Assembly (NCBI GenBank): GCA_016235815.1
Contig: JACRIM010000027.1
Coordinates: 1-64,000, forward strand
Origin: Planctomycetota bacterium
Lineage (GTDB): Bacteria > Planctomycetota > Phycisphaerae > UBA1845 > UTPLA1
Direction: 5' to 3'
DNA: 64,000 nucleotides
Each line of letters opens with the position of its first letter. Within the stretch, counting starts at the first letter, position 1. The notes beneath the pieces are model-generated. The model was not told the DNA's origin. It saw nothing but the letters and a program-made list of their open reading frames with translations, and did no database searches. A program made the translations under genes and the position numbers. Of this stretch, positions 41,276-51,019 are shown in pieces.

Positions 41276-42577
41276 CTACCGATGTCGCGCCAGCACCTGT
41301 GCGAACCGCCATACATCGTGAAACGTGTTGTACAGCGGCACCGGGGCGACGCGGATCACGTTAGGTTCGCGGAAGTCCCCCTTTATGCCGGCTTCTTCCA
41401 GTTCTTTGAACAGCCCGCGCGGGTTTTCGTTCACGAGGATCGAGAGCTGACAGCCGCGCTCGGCGGAGCGTTTCGGCGTGATTACCTGATAGCGATTGGA
41501 CGGCATCTGATCGATCAGGAATTGCAGATAGCCCGTGAGCAGTTCCGACTTGGCCCGCAGGCGATCCATGCCGGATTCGTCGAACACATCCAGCGATGCT
41601 CGCAGCGGCGCGAGAGAGAGAATCGGCGGATTGCTGACCTGCCAGCTATCGACCGATGCCACCGGCTTGAAGTCCGGCTCCAGGTGCATGCGAAATCGGG
41701 TGGCCGGGTCGTTGCCCCACCAGCCGGAGAGGCGAGGCACGTCGAGATCGGGGTTCGCCGCATGCTTCTCATGCACGAAGCAGCCTGCCACCGCGCCGGG
41801 GCCCGCGTTCATGTACTTGTAGTGACACCACACGGCGAAGTCGACCCCCCAATCGTGCAATGCCAGCGGCACGTTTCCGATGGCGTGTGCGAGGTCGAGG
41901 CCCAGCGTGCAGCCCTCGCGCTTGGCCGCGGCTGCAAGCCGACGCATGTCCAACACTTGACCGGTGAAGAAGTTGACGCCGGCCAAAAGCACCAGCGCGA
42001 ACTGATCGCCGTGGTCCTCAAGGATGGACTCGATGTCGCCGAGGCGCACGGTCTCCTCGCCCTCGCGCGGGCCGACGATCACGAGGGCGTCGTTGGGTTC
42101 GAAGCGGTGGCAACGAATCTGGCTCTTCACGGCGTATGTGTCCGACGGAAACGCCGGCGCTTCCATGAGGATCTTGTATCGCTGCTTCGTCGGCCGATAG
42201 AAGCTGACCATGAGCAGGTGCAGGTTCACGGTCAAGCTGTTCATGACGACGACTTCATTCGGCCTTGCGCCGACGAGTCGGCCGAGCTTGTCGCGGAAGA
42301 CCTCGTGGTAGGAATACCACGGCGTGTGACCGGTGAAATGCCCATCGACGGCGAGCCGTGCCCAGTCGTCGAGTTCCTGTTGGACGTACGCGGCGGCCCC
42401 TTTGGGCATCAAGCCGAGCGAGTTGCCGCAGAGATAGATGAGCGGCTTTCCATTCGCACCCGTCGGAATATGGAATCGGTCGCGGAGGGACCGCAGCGGG
42501 TCCTCGGAGTCCATTCGCAACGCAAACGACTCGTCTGCGGAGTATTGGACTGATGCAGTTGCGGTGCCTGTGTTCAT
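41276..42577 (-). CDS. kynU: Kynureninase
   Basis: The product is about 433 aa from the ATG at 42577 (the longer upstream extension is not protein-like). It is a PLP enzyme cleaving kynurenine or 3-hydroxykynurenine to anthranilate or 3-hydroxyanthranilate plus alanine. 'PLIYLCGNSLGLMPKGAAAY', 'GLDLAHAIGNVPLALHDWGV' (with PLP-contacting Asp) and 'WCHYKYMNAGPGA' (Schiff-base Lys about residue 253) are diagnostic. With kynA and kmo it takes tryptophan to 3-hydroxyanthranilate. No kynurenine formamidase or 3-hydroxyanthranilate dioxygenase is present. Confidence 0.95.
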   Translation of the reverse strand: MNTGTATASVQYSADESFALRMDSEDPLRSLRDRFHIPTGANGKPLIYLCGNSLGLMPKGAAAYVQQELDDWARLAVDGHFTGHTPWYSYHEVFRDKLGRLVGARPNEVVVMNSLTVNLHLLMVSFYRPTKQRYKILMEAPAFPSDTYAVKSQIRCHRFEPNDALVIVGPREGEETVRLGDIESILEDHGDQFALVLLAGVNFFTGQVLDMRRLAAAAKREGCTLGLDLAHAIGNVPLALHDWGVDFAVWCHYKYMNAGPGAVAGCFVHEKHAANPDLDVPRLSGWWGNDPATRFRMHLEPDFKPVASVDSWQVSNPPILSLAPLRASLDVFDESGMDRLRAKSELLTGYLQFLIDQMPSNRYQVITPKRSAERGCQLSILVNENPRGLFKELEEAGIKGDFREPNVIRVAPVPLYNTFHDVWRFAQVLARHR

Positions 42578-43006
42578 TGGGTCGCGTCGAGTAAGCAGCG
42601 TTTGATGATGTCGTGTCCGAGCGTAGTCTATTTCCAATCCGCTCCGGGTCCAAATCGTGAGTGTGGAGATGGCCGGCACACCCAGGCAATGGACGGATTG
42701 TCCGATAAACGACGGCCCGGAGTCCGACTTGGCCGGGATTCGCGCGAATAACGGTCCTTCGTTGCGCTCTTATCGGGATTAATCAAGAAAAACAATTGGT
42801 GCAATACGATATTTGACTTGCGTTTTCTGCGCGGGTGCGGTTTGATCCCTCTCTGACATGTGCCGCCCCTTCGCCAGCGCGCGGCATCGGAGTTTTCAGC
42901 GATTCGCGATTCCGCGAGTCCGGCACAGACAATCTCACAAACCAACAAGCTTGAACGAGGCAAGGTCCGCGCCGGTCGCGGCCCGCGTTTCCTACGAGGT
43001 GGAATT
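42578..43006. other. Divergent intergenic region upstream of kynU and the outer-membrane-type gene
   Basis: About 430 bases with no supported gene. A TTGACT at 42813-42818 could be a plus-strand -35, but no -10 at 17 bases is recognisable. GAGGTGG just before 43007 is the ribosome-binding site of the next gene. Confidence 0.4.
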
Positions 43007-43969
43007 TTGAAAAACGTACTTACACTCCTGTCATGCACGTTGATCGCGTCACTCTCCACGACCATGGTTCATGCGGATACTCCGCAGAACGCTGAGAATT
43101 CGCCGGCCATCAGCAACGCCGATCTCACTCGGCCGATGTCGCTGGACGAAACCAAGACTGAGACGACCAGCGAAAAACCCTCGTCAAGCGGGGGCTTCTG
43201 GATCTTCCCCGATCAGGCTCCGCTCACGGGTAGCATCGCCACGGATCGTCCCGGCTTCTCGGATTCCGCGGGCCTGGTTCCTCGAGGCCGGTTCCAGATC
43301 GAAAGCGGCTACACCTTCTCGTATGACCGGGAAGACGATCGCCGCGTGATCGACCATACGATGCCTGAAATCGCCCTTCGCACGGGCCTCACGGACTGTC
43401 TCGAATTCCGCGCCAAGTGGAACGGCTATTCCTATTCCGAAGTGCTCGATCGCATCACGACGCCGGCCGGGCGACACATTGATCACATTGACCATATCGA
43501 TGGCGGTTCCGACATGACGCTTGGAATCAAGGTTCCGCTGTTGAGGCAGAAGGAATGTCTGCCGAATGTCTCCATGATCGCCTCTCTCGGTGTTCCGACC
43601 GGCTCGGACAGCAAGAGCGCGAACAACGTCGTGCCTGAGATCAAATTCCCGTGGAACTATGCCCTCACCAAAGAATTGACGATCTATGGCTCGCTGCTCG
43701 GTCGCGTCAATGACGGATCGAATGGCCAGTTTTTCCAAACGGCCGCGACGGTCGCGGCGGGGTACCAGGTGTGCAGCCGCGCGACCTTGTATCTTGAATA
43801 CTTCGGTGTGTACCCCGGCAATCGCTCGGAGGATAGTGCGCATATCCTGAGCGCCGGCCCTATCTTCAAAATCACGGACAACATTTCAATGGACATGAGA
43901 GCCGCGGTCGGCCTGAATGAACAGGCGCCGGACTTTCAGGCCAGCGTTGGTTTTGGCATTCGTTTCTAA
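43007..43969 (+). CDS. Outer-membrane beta-barrel-type protein (phenol-degradation MetA-like transporter family)
   Basis: The product is about 320 aa from a TTG start, preceded by GAGGTGG; an upstream ATG frame lacks a signal peptide. Residues 1-23 are a signal peptide ending in VHA. The rest alternates polar and hydrophobic residues ('GRFQIESGYTFSYDRED', 'ATLYLEYFGVYP') and ends in a C-terminal aromatic (FGIRF), as in outer-membrane barrels. It resembles the PF13557-type 'transporter' group. The ligand is unknown. A 40-aa gene follows. Confidence 0.78.
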   Translation: MKNVLTLLSCTLIASLSTTMVHADTPQNAENSPAISNADLTRPMSLDETKTETTSEKPSSSGGFWIFPDQAPLTGSIATDRPGFSDSAGLVPRGRFQIESGYTFSYDREDDRRVIDHTMPEIALRTGLTDCLEFRAKWNGYSYSEVLDRITTPAGRHIDHIDHIDGGSDMTLGIKVPLLRQKECLPNVSMIASLGVPTGSDSKSANNVVPEIKFPWNYALTKELTIYGSLLGRVNDGSNGQFFQTAATVAAGYQVCSRATLYLEYFGVYPGNRSEDSAHILSAGPIFKITDNISMDMRAAVGLNEQAPDFQASVGFGIRF

Positions 43970-43997
43970 GAACCCTTTGCATTTAGGAGAGATACTC

Positions 43998-44120
43998 ATG
44001 CTGATTGGCGACATTCTTTACTCCGTGTTTACGGCGCTCATTAACACGATCGTGACGACGCCGTTCTTCTCGTTCCTCAACAATTTATTCGGTATTCCGT
44101 TCCGGCTCGCCGGCGTCTAA
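43998..44120 (+). CDS. Very small hydrophobic protein, 40 aa
   Basis: AGGAG lies about eight bases before the ATG at 43998. The product starts 'MLIGDILYSVFTALINTIVT' and ends RLAGV, with one hydrophobic span of about 18-20 residues. It begins 28 bases after the outer-membrane-type gene, so it is probably cotranscribed. A similar tiny gene lies at 52405-52536. Function unknown; short membrane peptides may be regulators or toxins. Confidence 0.65.
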   Translation: MLIGDILYSVFTALINTIVTTPFFSFLNNLFGIPFRLAGV

Positions 44121-44282
44121 TCGACGCGGTCGTCGAACTCATACCGTCTGAAACTTGAACAAGCCGTGGCGCGGCCGCAATTTGCCGTGCCCCGGCTTTT
44201 CTTGCGCGCTGGTTTTATCCGAGCGGCCCGTCGCGTACATTGTTGCACCAACCCGCAACACGCGGCAACCGAGGTCTTCTTG

Positions 44283-45587
44283 ATGCGAGCAAAGCTGCAC
44301 CATGTCATTCTCGCTGCGATGATCGTGGGCGCAATCGCCGGCCTTATCGCCAATGAGATGGCGCCTCGCACCGCGTCGGGCGCGCCGAATGCGATGCTTG
44401 CGTGGATCGTGACGAATATCGCGGAGCCGGTCGGGCAGGTCTTTTTGCGGCTTATCTACATGATCGCGCTGCCGCTGGTATTTTGTGCCTTGGCGCTGGG
44501 CGTCGCGGGGATTGGCGATGTCCGCAAGCTTGGCCGGATCGGGCTGCGAACACTTCTGCTCACGGTCGTCCTCTCCGGCTTTTCCGTCTTTCTCGGCGTC
44601 ATGCTCACCAAAACGATTCGCCCGGGAGCCGCACTCCCTCCAGACAAGCGCGCTGCACTGATGGAACGTTTCACCGCCCAAGCCGGCACCACGCTGGCCA
44701 ATGCCGGCAAGGCCAAGACCATCCGCGATGCCCTGCTGGACATCATTCCAAAGAACCCGCTTCAGGAGATGGTCGGCGCCATGGATGGCAGCTCGCCCGG
44801 TGGCGGGATGTTGGCGGTGATGTTCTTTGCGGTAATGGTCGGCATCGCCATCACCATCGTGCCGGATAAAACGCAGCCGCTTGTGGCCCTGCTGGAGAGC
44901 ATGTACGAAGTCGTGATGACCATCATCAACATGGCCATGCGGCTGGCCCCGGTCGGCGTGGCGGCGCTGGTTTTTTCTCTCACCTCGCTCATGGGCTTTG
45001 ACATTGTTCGCACACTCGGCTGGTTCGTCGTGTGTGCCCTGGGCGGGTTCATTATTCAAATGGCACTTGTGTATTCCGGCATCGTCGCCCTGTTCGGCGG
45101 CATGACGCCACGGCGGTTCTATTCTGGTATCAGCGAGGCCATGGTCACCGGCTTTGCCACATCCTCCTCCAGCGCGACCCTTCCCACGGCCCTTCGCGTC
45201 ACGCAGGAAAACCTCGGAGTCCGACGCGACATCGCGGGCTTCGTTCTCACCGTCGGGTCCACGGCGAACCAAAACGGCACGGCACTGTATGAAGGCGTCG
45301 TCGTCCTCTTTCTTGCCCAGGTTTTCGGCGTGGAACTGACGCTCATCCAGCAGGTGACCGTGGTCCTCATGGCTGTCCTCGCCGGGATCGGCACGGCCGG
45401 CATCCCCGGCGGTTCGCTCCCGATGATCGTTCTAGTGTTGCAATCGGTCGGCGTGCCGGGCGAAGGCATCTGCATCATCCTTGGCGTTGACCGTTTACTC
45501 GACATGTGCCGCACCGTTGTTAATGTCACCGGCGACATTGCCATCGCCGTCTGCGTTAATCGCAGTGAGTCGCGTGCCGCGAGATGA
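44283..45587 (+). CDS. Dicarboxylate/amino acid:cation symporter (DAACS family)
   Basis: The product is 434 aa from the ATG at 44283, with roughly eight TM helices plus re-entrant loops. 'FATSSSSATLPTALRVTQEN' is the Ser-rich HP1 loop and 'TVGSTANQNGTALYEGVVVL' carries the substrate-contacting TM7 motif (NQNGTA in place of NMDGTA). 'GIPGGSLPMIVLVLQSVGVP' is HP2. Family members import glutamate, aspartate or C4-dicarboxylates with H+ or Na+. The variant TM7 motif makes the specificity uncertain. Confidence 0.92.
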   Translation: MRAKLHHVILAAMIVGAIAGLIANEMAPRTASGAPNAMLAWIVTNIAEPVGQVFLRLIYMIALPLVFCALALGVAGIGDVRKLGRIGLRTLLLTVVLSGFSVFLGVMLTKTIRPGAALPPDKRAALMERFTAQAGTTLANAGKAKTIRDALLDIIPKNPLQEMVGAMDGSSPGGGMLAVMFFAVMVGIAITIVPDKTQPLVALLESMYEVVMTIINMAMRLAPVGVAALVFSLTSLMGFDIVRTLGWFVVCALGGFIIQMALVYSGIVALFGGMTPRRFYSGISEAMVTGFATSSSSATLPTALRVTQENLGVRRDIAGFVLTVGSTANQNGTALYEGVVVLFLAQVFGVELTLIQQVTVVLMAVLAGIGTAGIPGGSLPMIVLVLQSVGVPGEGICIILGVDRLLDMCRTVVNVTGDIAIAVCVNRSESRAAR

Positions 45588-45658
45588 TGGCCGGGCTGCC
45601 CCGCGTTTCAATTCTCCTCCGATTTCATTACAATGCGATGCGGAAGGGAATCCGCACC

Positions 45659-47428
45659 ATGCTCACACTTGTCCACGTCACCCATGAAGCCGTTCACAAG
45701 ATGGGCGGCATCGGCTCGGTTCTTGAGGGTCTTATCACGGCCCATGACTACACCGAGCAGATCGACCGCACCATTCTTCTTTGTCCGCTGTTCACGCGCG
45801 AAGGCCCGGCCGATGCGCGATTGGGCCTTGAGGGCGAGGTGCTGTATTCCTCCGTGGACGGCCGCTTAAATCACCCGCTGGCCGAGTCATTCCGACAGAT
45901 TCAGAGCCGCTTCCACGTGGACATCGTTTATGGGCGCCGAATCCTTCGCGAGCCTTACACCGGCACGATTCAGCGTCCCGAAGTCATCCTGATCGATGTC
46001 ACGCGGGCCGCCCTTGAGCCGGTGAACGAACTGAAGTTCAAGCTCTTCGATGCGTTCGGCCTTGCCTCGACTCGCTATGAAACAAGCTGGGATTACGAGC
46101 AATACGTCCGCCTCGCCGAGCCGGGGTTGGCGTGTTTACGGGCGCTGGGCGCAGCACAGCGCGGCACGTTTATCGTCGCGCACGAATTCATGGGCCTTCC
46201 CACGGCGCTCGCGGCCAAGCTGCACCCGGAGCTTAATCTCCGAACCATCTTTCACGCCCATGAAGTCGCGCCAATCCGCCGAATCGTGGAAGATCACCCC
46301 GGCCACGACACGATGTTTTACAACGTCCTGCGTAAGGCGGCGAAGCAGGGCCTCTCGATTGACAAAGTGTTCGGCGATCAATTCGGCTACTTTCGTCACG
46401 CACTCGTAGTCGCCGCCCGCCATCTCGATATGACGTTTGCCGTCGGCGACGAAGTCGTGCGCGAAATGCGTTTTCTGGGACCGGAGATGGCCCGCGCCGA
46501 CATTCGCCTGACCTACAACGGCATCCCCGCCTACGAAACAACGTACGCCGAAGCGGCGACGAGCAAAGCGAGAATTCAAGATTACCTGCAATCACTCCTC
46601 GGCGACCGGCCGGATTACATTTTTACGCACGTTACACGCCTCGTCACGAGCAAGGGCCTTTGGCGCGACATCGGCGTCATGAAGTATCTCGATGAGGACC
46701 TTCGCAAGATGGGCAAATCCGCCGTCTTGATTGTCCTCTCGACGGAAATTGGCGGTCCTCGGGCGCGGGCCGACATCCTGAACATGGAGCGCGAGTGGGA
46801 TTGGCCCGTCGGCCACCGAGAAGGCATGCCTGACCTCACCCACGGCGAGGCCGTCTTCTACGCCGGCATTCAGGCTCATAACGCCCGCGCCCGCAATGCC
46901 AAGATTCTCTTCATCAATCAATTCGGCTTCGATCGCGAAACCTGTGGCGACCGAATGCCCGCCGACATGCAATTCTGGGATATCCGCCAGGGCAGCGATG
47001 TCGAGTTCGGCCAGTCGATCTATGAGCCGTTCGGAATCGCCCAGTTGGAGGCACTTTCCTTCGGCGCGCTTTGTGTAATGAGTTCCGTGTGTGGGTGCGC
47101 CGGATTTGTTGAAAAGGTCGCCGGCCCCGACGGCACGCCCAACGTGATCATCGCGGATTACACGAAATACAAGGCTTCGCCTGACACCATCGACGGCTAC
47201 AAGGCCATTACGCGAGCCGAGCGCGAGGCGTTTGATGATTCGGTGGCTCGCTCGGTTGCCGCCGAGATCATGAAACGGCTGCCCCGCACAGCCGACGAAA
47301 AGGCCGCCATGATTCGCCGCGGGTTTGATCTCGCTCAAAAGATGAGTTGGGATGTGATCGCGAGCGACTACGTGATACCGGCGGTTCGAGAACTTACGGC
47401 CGCGCACAAGTTTTTCGGCGCAGCGTGA
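45659..47428 (+). CDS. Glycogen/starch synthase-like glycosyltransferase
   Basis: The product is about 589 aa. 'VHVTHEAVHKMGGIGSVLEG' at the N-terminus resembles the KxGG nucleotide-sugar loop of GT5 glycogen synthases. The C-terminal 'SIYEPFGIAQLEALSFGALC' matches the E-x7-E motif. It is longer than typical bacterial GlgA (~480 aa). The start at 45659 aligns with the beginning of the fold, and alternative in-frame ATGs lie at 45584 and 45638. The first of these overlaps the symporter stop by four bases. Substrate inferred only. Confidence 0.8.
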   Translation: MLTLVHVTHEAVHKMGGIGSVLEGLITAHDYTEQIDRTILLCPLFTREGPADARLGLEGEVLYSSVDGRLNHPLAESFRQIQSRFHVDIVYGRRILREPYTGTIQRPEVILIDVTRAALEPVNELKFKLFDAFGLASTRYETSWDYEQYVRLAEPGLACLRALGAAQRGTFIVAHEFMGLPTALAAKLHPELNLRTIFHAHEVAPIRRIVEDHPGHDTMFYNVLRKAAKQGLSIDKVFGDQFGYFRHALVVAARHLDMTFAVGDEVVREMRFLGPEMARADIRLTYNGIPAYETTYAEAATSKARIQDYLQSLLGDRPDYIFTHVTRLVTSKGLWRDIGVMKYLDEDLRKMGKSAVLIVLSTEIGGPRARADILNMEREWDWPVGHREGMPDLTHGEAVFYAGIQAHNARARNAKILFINQFGFDRETCGDRMPADMQFWDIRQGSDVEFGQSIYEPFGIAQLEALSFGALCVMSSVCGCAGFVEKVAGPDGTPNVIIADYTKYKASPDTIDGYKAITRAEREAFDDSVARSVAAEIMKRLPRTADEKAAMIRRGFDLAQKMSWDVIASDYVIPAVRELTAAHKFFGAA

Positions 47429-47443
47429 ATTTCCCAAGTTGCC

Positions 47444-47764
47444 TTAATCGGCCGGTTCCATGGTGACGGTGAGCGACCGCGATTGAAATTGATCGACATA
47501 AAGCTCGGCCCGCTCCCGGTGGGTAATAAGCAAAAGGGCGCAGCCGGTAGAGTCCGCCTCCTGAGTTCGGGCATAGGCGTCCTGCAGATTCATTCCGCAG
47601 AGCATCATGACGGTCTCGATAACGTAATCGACTTCGTTGTGGTCGTCGTTGTGCAGGATGACCTTGAATTGCGGAAGCAGCCGCGGCTTTGCGGCCTCGG
47701 GAAGCGTCGCCGTCGTGGCGGACTGGGTCGGTTCGGCGGCGGCGGACTTGCTGGACTTACCCAT
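47444..47764 (-). CDS. clpS: ATP-dependent Clp protease adaptor ClpS
   Basis: The 106-aa product has a disordered Ala/Pro/Thr N-terminus and the ClpS core 'KVILHNDDHNEVDYVIETVM' (the Asn-Asp-Asp N-degron pocket), 'QDAYARTQEADSTGCALLL' and 'HRERAELYVDQFQ'. It delivers N-end-rule substrates to ClpAP. The gene is convergent with the synthase gene and ends 16 bases from it. No clpA is in the window. Confidence 0.93.
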   Translation of the reverse strand: MGKSSKSAAAEPTQSATTATLPEAAKPRLLPQFKVILHNDDHNEVDYVIETVMMLCGMNLQDAYARTQEADSTGCALLLITHRERAELYVDQFQSRSLTVTMEPAD

Positions 47765-47903
47765 AGCGGAAGCACCTCACTCCTTGCATCGGAAAATCGT
47801 TCATAGAAGTATAGCCCGGCACCCGTCCGGGGCAAGCAAACCGGCATTCGAGAATCGCCGCGCCGGGTATAATCCCGCGGCGTAACCTCGCACGGAGGCC
47901 TTG

Positions 47904-48821
47904 ATGCCGGAGATTGGTCAGCCCCCAGCCACCGCCGCCGACTCGGAGCGTCTGCTCGAACCGGATTTCCTGCGCCGGCTTGAGCAGTTGGAAATCGTTT
48001 CCCGGCGCATCCATGCGGCCCGGCAAAAGGGAGAACGCCGATCCAAGCGAAAGGGAGAGTCCTCCGAGTTTGCTGACTACCGCAACTATGTCGTCGGAGA
48101 TGACATTCGCCACATCGACTGGAATGTCTATGCCCGCCTGGAGCGGCTCTTCCTCAAACTTTTCCTCGAAGAGGAAGAACTTCACGTGTCGGTGCTGTTT
48201 GACGTGTCGGCGTCCATGGCCGACGGATCACCGAGCAAGGCGCTATATGCGAAACGCGTGGCGGCGGCCTTGGCGTACATCGGCCTTTGCAATCACGACC
48301 GCGTCAATCTTTACGCCTATTCCGATCGACTCGTGGGCCGCATGGCGGGCCTTCGCGGCCGCCGTACCACGGCTCAGGCGATGTCATTTATCGATGAAAT
48401 CCCTGTCGAAGGTGGGAGTCGTTTCTCCGACGCGGCAAAGCAATTCGCCCTCCGGCACACGCAAAAAGGCGTCGTCATGGTCGTGTCGGATTTCCTGGAC
48501 AAGGGAGGGTACGCCGACGGCCTTCGCTATTTGCTGGGCCGCCACATGGATATCTATGTCCTGCAAGTGCTCTCGCCTCAAGAAGTCGCACCGGAGATGA
48601 CGGGTGACCTGAAGCTCGTTGATTGCGAAGACGAGGATGTGGCCGAGGTCACGATCAGCCGGGCCTTGATCGAAAAATACAAGGCGAATCTGCAGGGATA
48701 TTGCGACGAATTGCGGTCCTATTGCCACCAACGGGGCATTTCCTATTTGTACACATGCACGGATCAGCCGTTCGAGAATCTGATCCTGACCTATCTGCGG
48801 CAACGGGGGCTGGTGCGATGA
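47904..48821 (+). CDS. DUF58 domain protein
   Basis: The product is 305 aa from an ATG with GGAGG upstream. Signature 'DDIRHIDWNVYARLERLFLK' (DUF58) lies in the first half. It is followed by a vWA-like fold with 'VLFDVSASM', a degenerate MIDAS (D-x-S-x-S), and 'SRFSDAAKQFALR'. DUF58 proteins occur with MoxR ATPases and BatA-type VWA proteins. MoxR is not beside it here. The stop overlaps the next gene by four bases, so it is coupled to it. Confidence 0.92.
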   Translation: MPEIGQPPATAADSERLLEPDFLRRLEQLEIVSRRIHAARQKGERRSKRKGESSEFADYRNYVVGDDIRHIDWNVYARLERLFLKLFLEEEELHVSVLFDVSASMADGSPSKALYAKRVAAALAYIGLCNHDRVNLYAYSDRLVGRMAGLRGRRTTAQAMSFIDEIPVEGGSRFSDAAKQFALRHTQKGVVMVVSDFLDKGGYADGLRYLLGRHMDIYVLQVLSPQEVAPEMTGDLKLVDCEDEDVAEVTISRALIEKYKANLQGYCDELRSYCHQRGISYLYTCTDQPFENLILTYLRQRGLVR

Positions 48822-50929
48822 AATTTCTTTCATTGCAGACGGCCCTGTGGGCAACTGCCATCGCGATTCCGTTGCTGCTACTTTTGTATTTTCTCAAGCT
48901 CCGGCGAATCGAGCGGACCATCTCCTCGACGCTGCTGTGGAAAAAAGCGGTGCAGGACCTGCAGGTCAACTCGCCGTTCCAGCGACTACGGAAGAATCTC
49001 CTCCTGCTTCTGCAACTGCTCGTGCTCGCCGCCGTCCTCTTCGGCCTGGCGAATCCCATTGCAAACATGAACCGCGTGCCGGGCCGCCGCATCGTGTTAC
49101 TGATCGATCATTCCGGTTCCATGAACGCGATCGAAGGCGACGGCAAACCGCGACTCGATCACGCCAAGCGGGCCGCAGTTTCCTTTGTGGATGAAATGCC
49201 GGCGGATTCAAGGGCCATGGTCATCAGCTTTGCCGATCGAGCCTCGGTGGTGTGCAGCTTCACCGATGACAAGCGACGGCTCCGCGAGCTGATCCGCGCC
49301 ATCCCTTCGACCGACAGCCCGAGCCGCATCGGCGAAGCAATGCAACTTGCGGCGGCCCAGGGATTGCAGGGTGAAAAGGACGCAACGGGCGCCGACGTTA
49401 CTCAAAAACCACAGACCTCACCGATTGAAGTCGAATTATTCAGCGATGGCCGTATTGCAGACATCAGCGGCAACTCGGAATCAGCAGCGACCGACGCGTC
49501 CGCGACCGATGCCGAGCCACCGCCCAATTCACGCTCAACTCAGGCCGATCTCGATCTTCGGGCCATCGATCGCGTGCAATACTTTCGCATCGGTGAATCC
49601 GTGGACAACGTGGGAATCGTCGCCTTCGACGTGCGCCGCGATTTTGAACGGCCCGGTTTTCTTTCGCTTTTTGTCGAAGTGGAAAACTTTGGGCCGACAG
49701 CGGTAACCTCCGACGTGACGCTGTCGCTCGATGGGAAGCTCCTGCCCGGGTCGGGGGCGGTGCAGGAAGTCACGTTGGGGCCGAGTGCGATGGCGGATAT
49801 TGGCGGGTTGAGTACAACCCGCCCTACGAGTACTCGCCCGCAGGATACAAGCGAAACACCGTCGAGTCGCACCATCCTGTTTGAATTCGAACACGATGCC
49901 GAAGGCGTGGTCACCATCCGTTGGGAACGGCCGGACGCGCTCGCGATCGACAATGCCGTGAGCGCGCCGATCGAACCGCCCCGGCCGATTCGGGTGCTCA
50001 TTGTTTCGAGTCGTCCGTTGGTGGAATACTGGCTTCGCAAACCGATGGACAAACTCGGCGTCGGCGTGGTCGACTCGATAACCACGAAGCAATATGAGTC
50101 CTCGCCGGAATCCAAACTCAGCGTCGATGGGCGCAGCGCCTATGACGTCGTGTTCCTCGACAACTACGACACGGATCGCCTGTCGCCGGGCAACTATGTA
50201 TTCTTCAACGGTCTGCCAAAGATCGAAGGCGTCTCACGCGGCGATGAGGTCGTCGGCAAACCCCTGGTGTACGGCCGCGAGTTGCATCCGCTGCTACGCG
50301 CCGTGAGTTACGAATCCATCTACGTCGGTCGTTGGCGACGGCTGAAGCTGCCCGCGTATGCGATGCCGCTGATCGAAGGCGAGGATTCGACGGTGGCGGC
50401 CTTGCTCGCCGATCCGGGGCATCGCTATGTCCTCCTCGCGTTCGACCTGTTGGAGAGCGATTTCAGTTTCCGGCCGTCGTTCCCAATGTTTTTGCAGAAC
50501 ATCGTGGGCTATCTTGCGGGCGGCGGCGTTACGGAGACAGGACGAATGGCAAAACCCGGCGAGACCGTGACGATTCCCGTCCCCGGCGGCGCTGAGAGGG
50601 TGACAATCCATCGACCAGATGCAACGGATCAATTGTTGGAAACAGGCGGGCGCATGGCGGTTCAATTCGCGTCGACGCGGGAAGTCGGCGTTTTTCGAGC
50701 CACCTTCGACGACGCGAAGAAGTCCGGCGAGGCCTTCACCGTGAACCTGCTCGATCCCAACGAGTCACGGATTGAGCCGAAGAAGGAAATCGCAATGGCC
50801 GGACAGCGGGCCGAGACCGTGGAGGATGCGCGAAAGGTGCCACAATCGCTTTGGCCCTATGCGGTGGCCGCCGCATTGGCATTCGTCATATTGGAGTGGT
50901 GGGTGTACAACCGCCGCGTGATGGTTTGA
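48818..50929 (+). CDS. BatA/VWA-domain membrane protein
   Basis: The product is about 703 aa from the ATG at 48818. The N-terminal BatA domain has two hydrophobic spans ('LWATAIAIPLLLLLYFLKL', 'LLLLLQLLVLAAVLFGLA'). A vWA domain follows with a complete MIDAS 'DHSGSMN' and 'SFADRASVVCSF'. A long periplasmic-type region precedes a C-terminal TM helix ('WPYAVAAALAFVILEWWVY'). The partner DUF58 gene overlaps its start. It probably works with an unlinked MoxR ATPase, perhaps in metal insertion or envelope-complex assembly. Confidence 0.88.
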   Translation: MKFLSLQTALWATAIAIPLLLLLYFLKLRRIERTISSTLLWKKAVQDLQVNSPFQRLRKNLLLLLQLLVLAAVLFGLANPIANMNRVPGRRIVLLIDHSGSMNAIEGDGKPRLDHAKRAAVSFVDEMPADSRAMVISFADRASVVCSFTDDKRRLRELIRAIPSTDSPSRIGEAMQLAAAQGLQGEKDATGADVTQKPQTSPIEVELFSDGRIADISGNSESAATDASATDAEPPPNSRSTQADLDLRAIDRVQYFRIGESVDNVGIVAFDVRRDFERPGFLSLFVEVENFGPTAVTSDVTLSLDGKLLPGSGAVQEVTLGPSAMADIGGLSTTRPTSTRPQDTSETPSSRTILFEFEHDAEGVVTIRWERPDALAIDNAVSAPIEPPRPIRVLIVSSRPLVEYWLRKPMDKLGVGVVDSITTKQYESSPESKLSVDGRSAYDVVFLDNYDTDRLSPGNYVFFNGLPKIEGVSRGDEVVGKPLVYGRELHPLLRAVSYESIYVGRWRRLKLPAYAMPLIEGEDSTVAALLADPGHRYVLLAFDLLESDFSFRPSFPMFLQNIVGYLAGGGVTETGRMAKPGETVTIPVPGGAERVTIHRPDATDQLLETGGRMAVQFASTREVGVFRATFDDAKKSGEAFTVNLLDPNESRIEPKKEIAMAGQRAETVEDARKVPQSLWPYAVAAALAFVILEWWVYNRRVMV

Positions 50930-51019
50930 CAGTCGGCGCGTGATGCCGGCGGGTCCGCAACGATTCAACTAGGGCAGCCGATGCAACGCTCGCCGAGGCG
51001 AGGTGGGAGTCGATCTGAA

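Noticed and set aside
41282-42553. 423-codon plus-strand frame over kynU
   Set aside because: Antisense shadow; the minus strand has full kynureninase motifs.
44139-45272. 377-codon minus-strand frame over the cation symporter
   Set aside because: Shadow of a strongly hydrophobic transporter gene (Asp/His/Arg-rich antisense).
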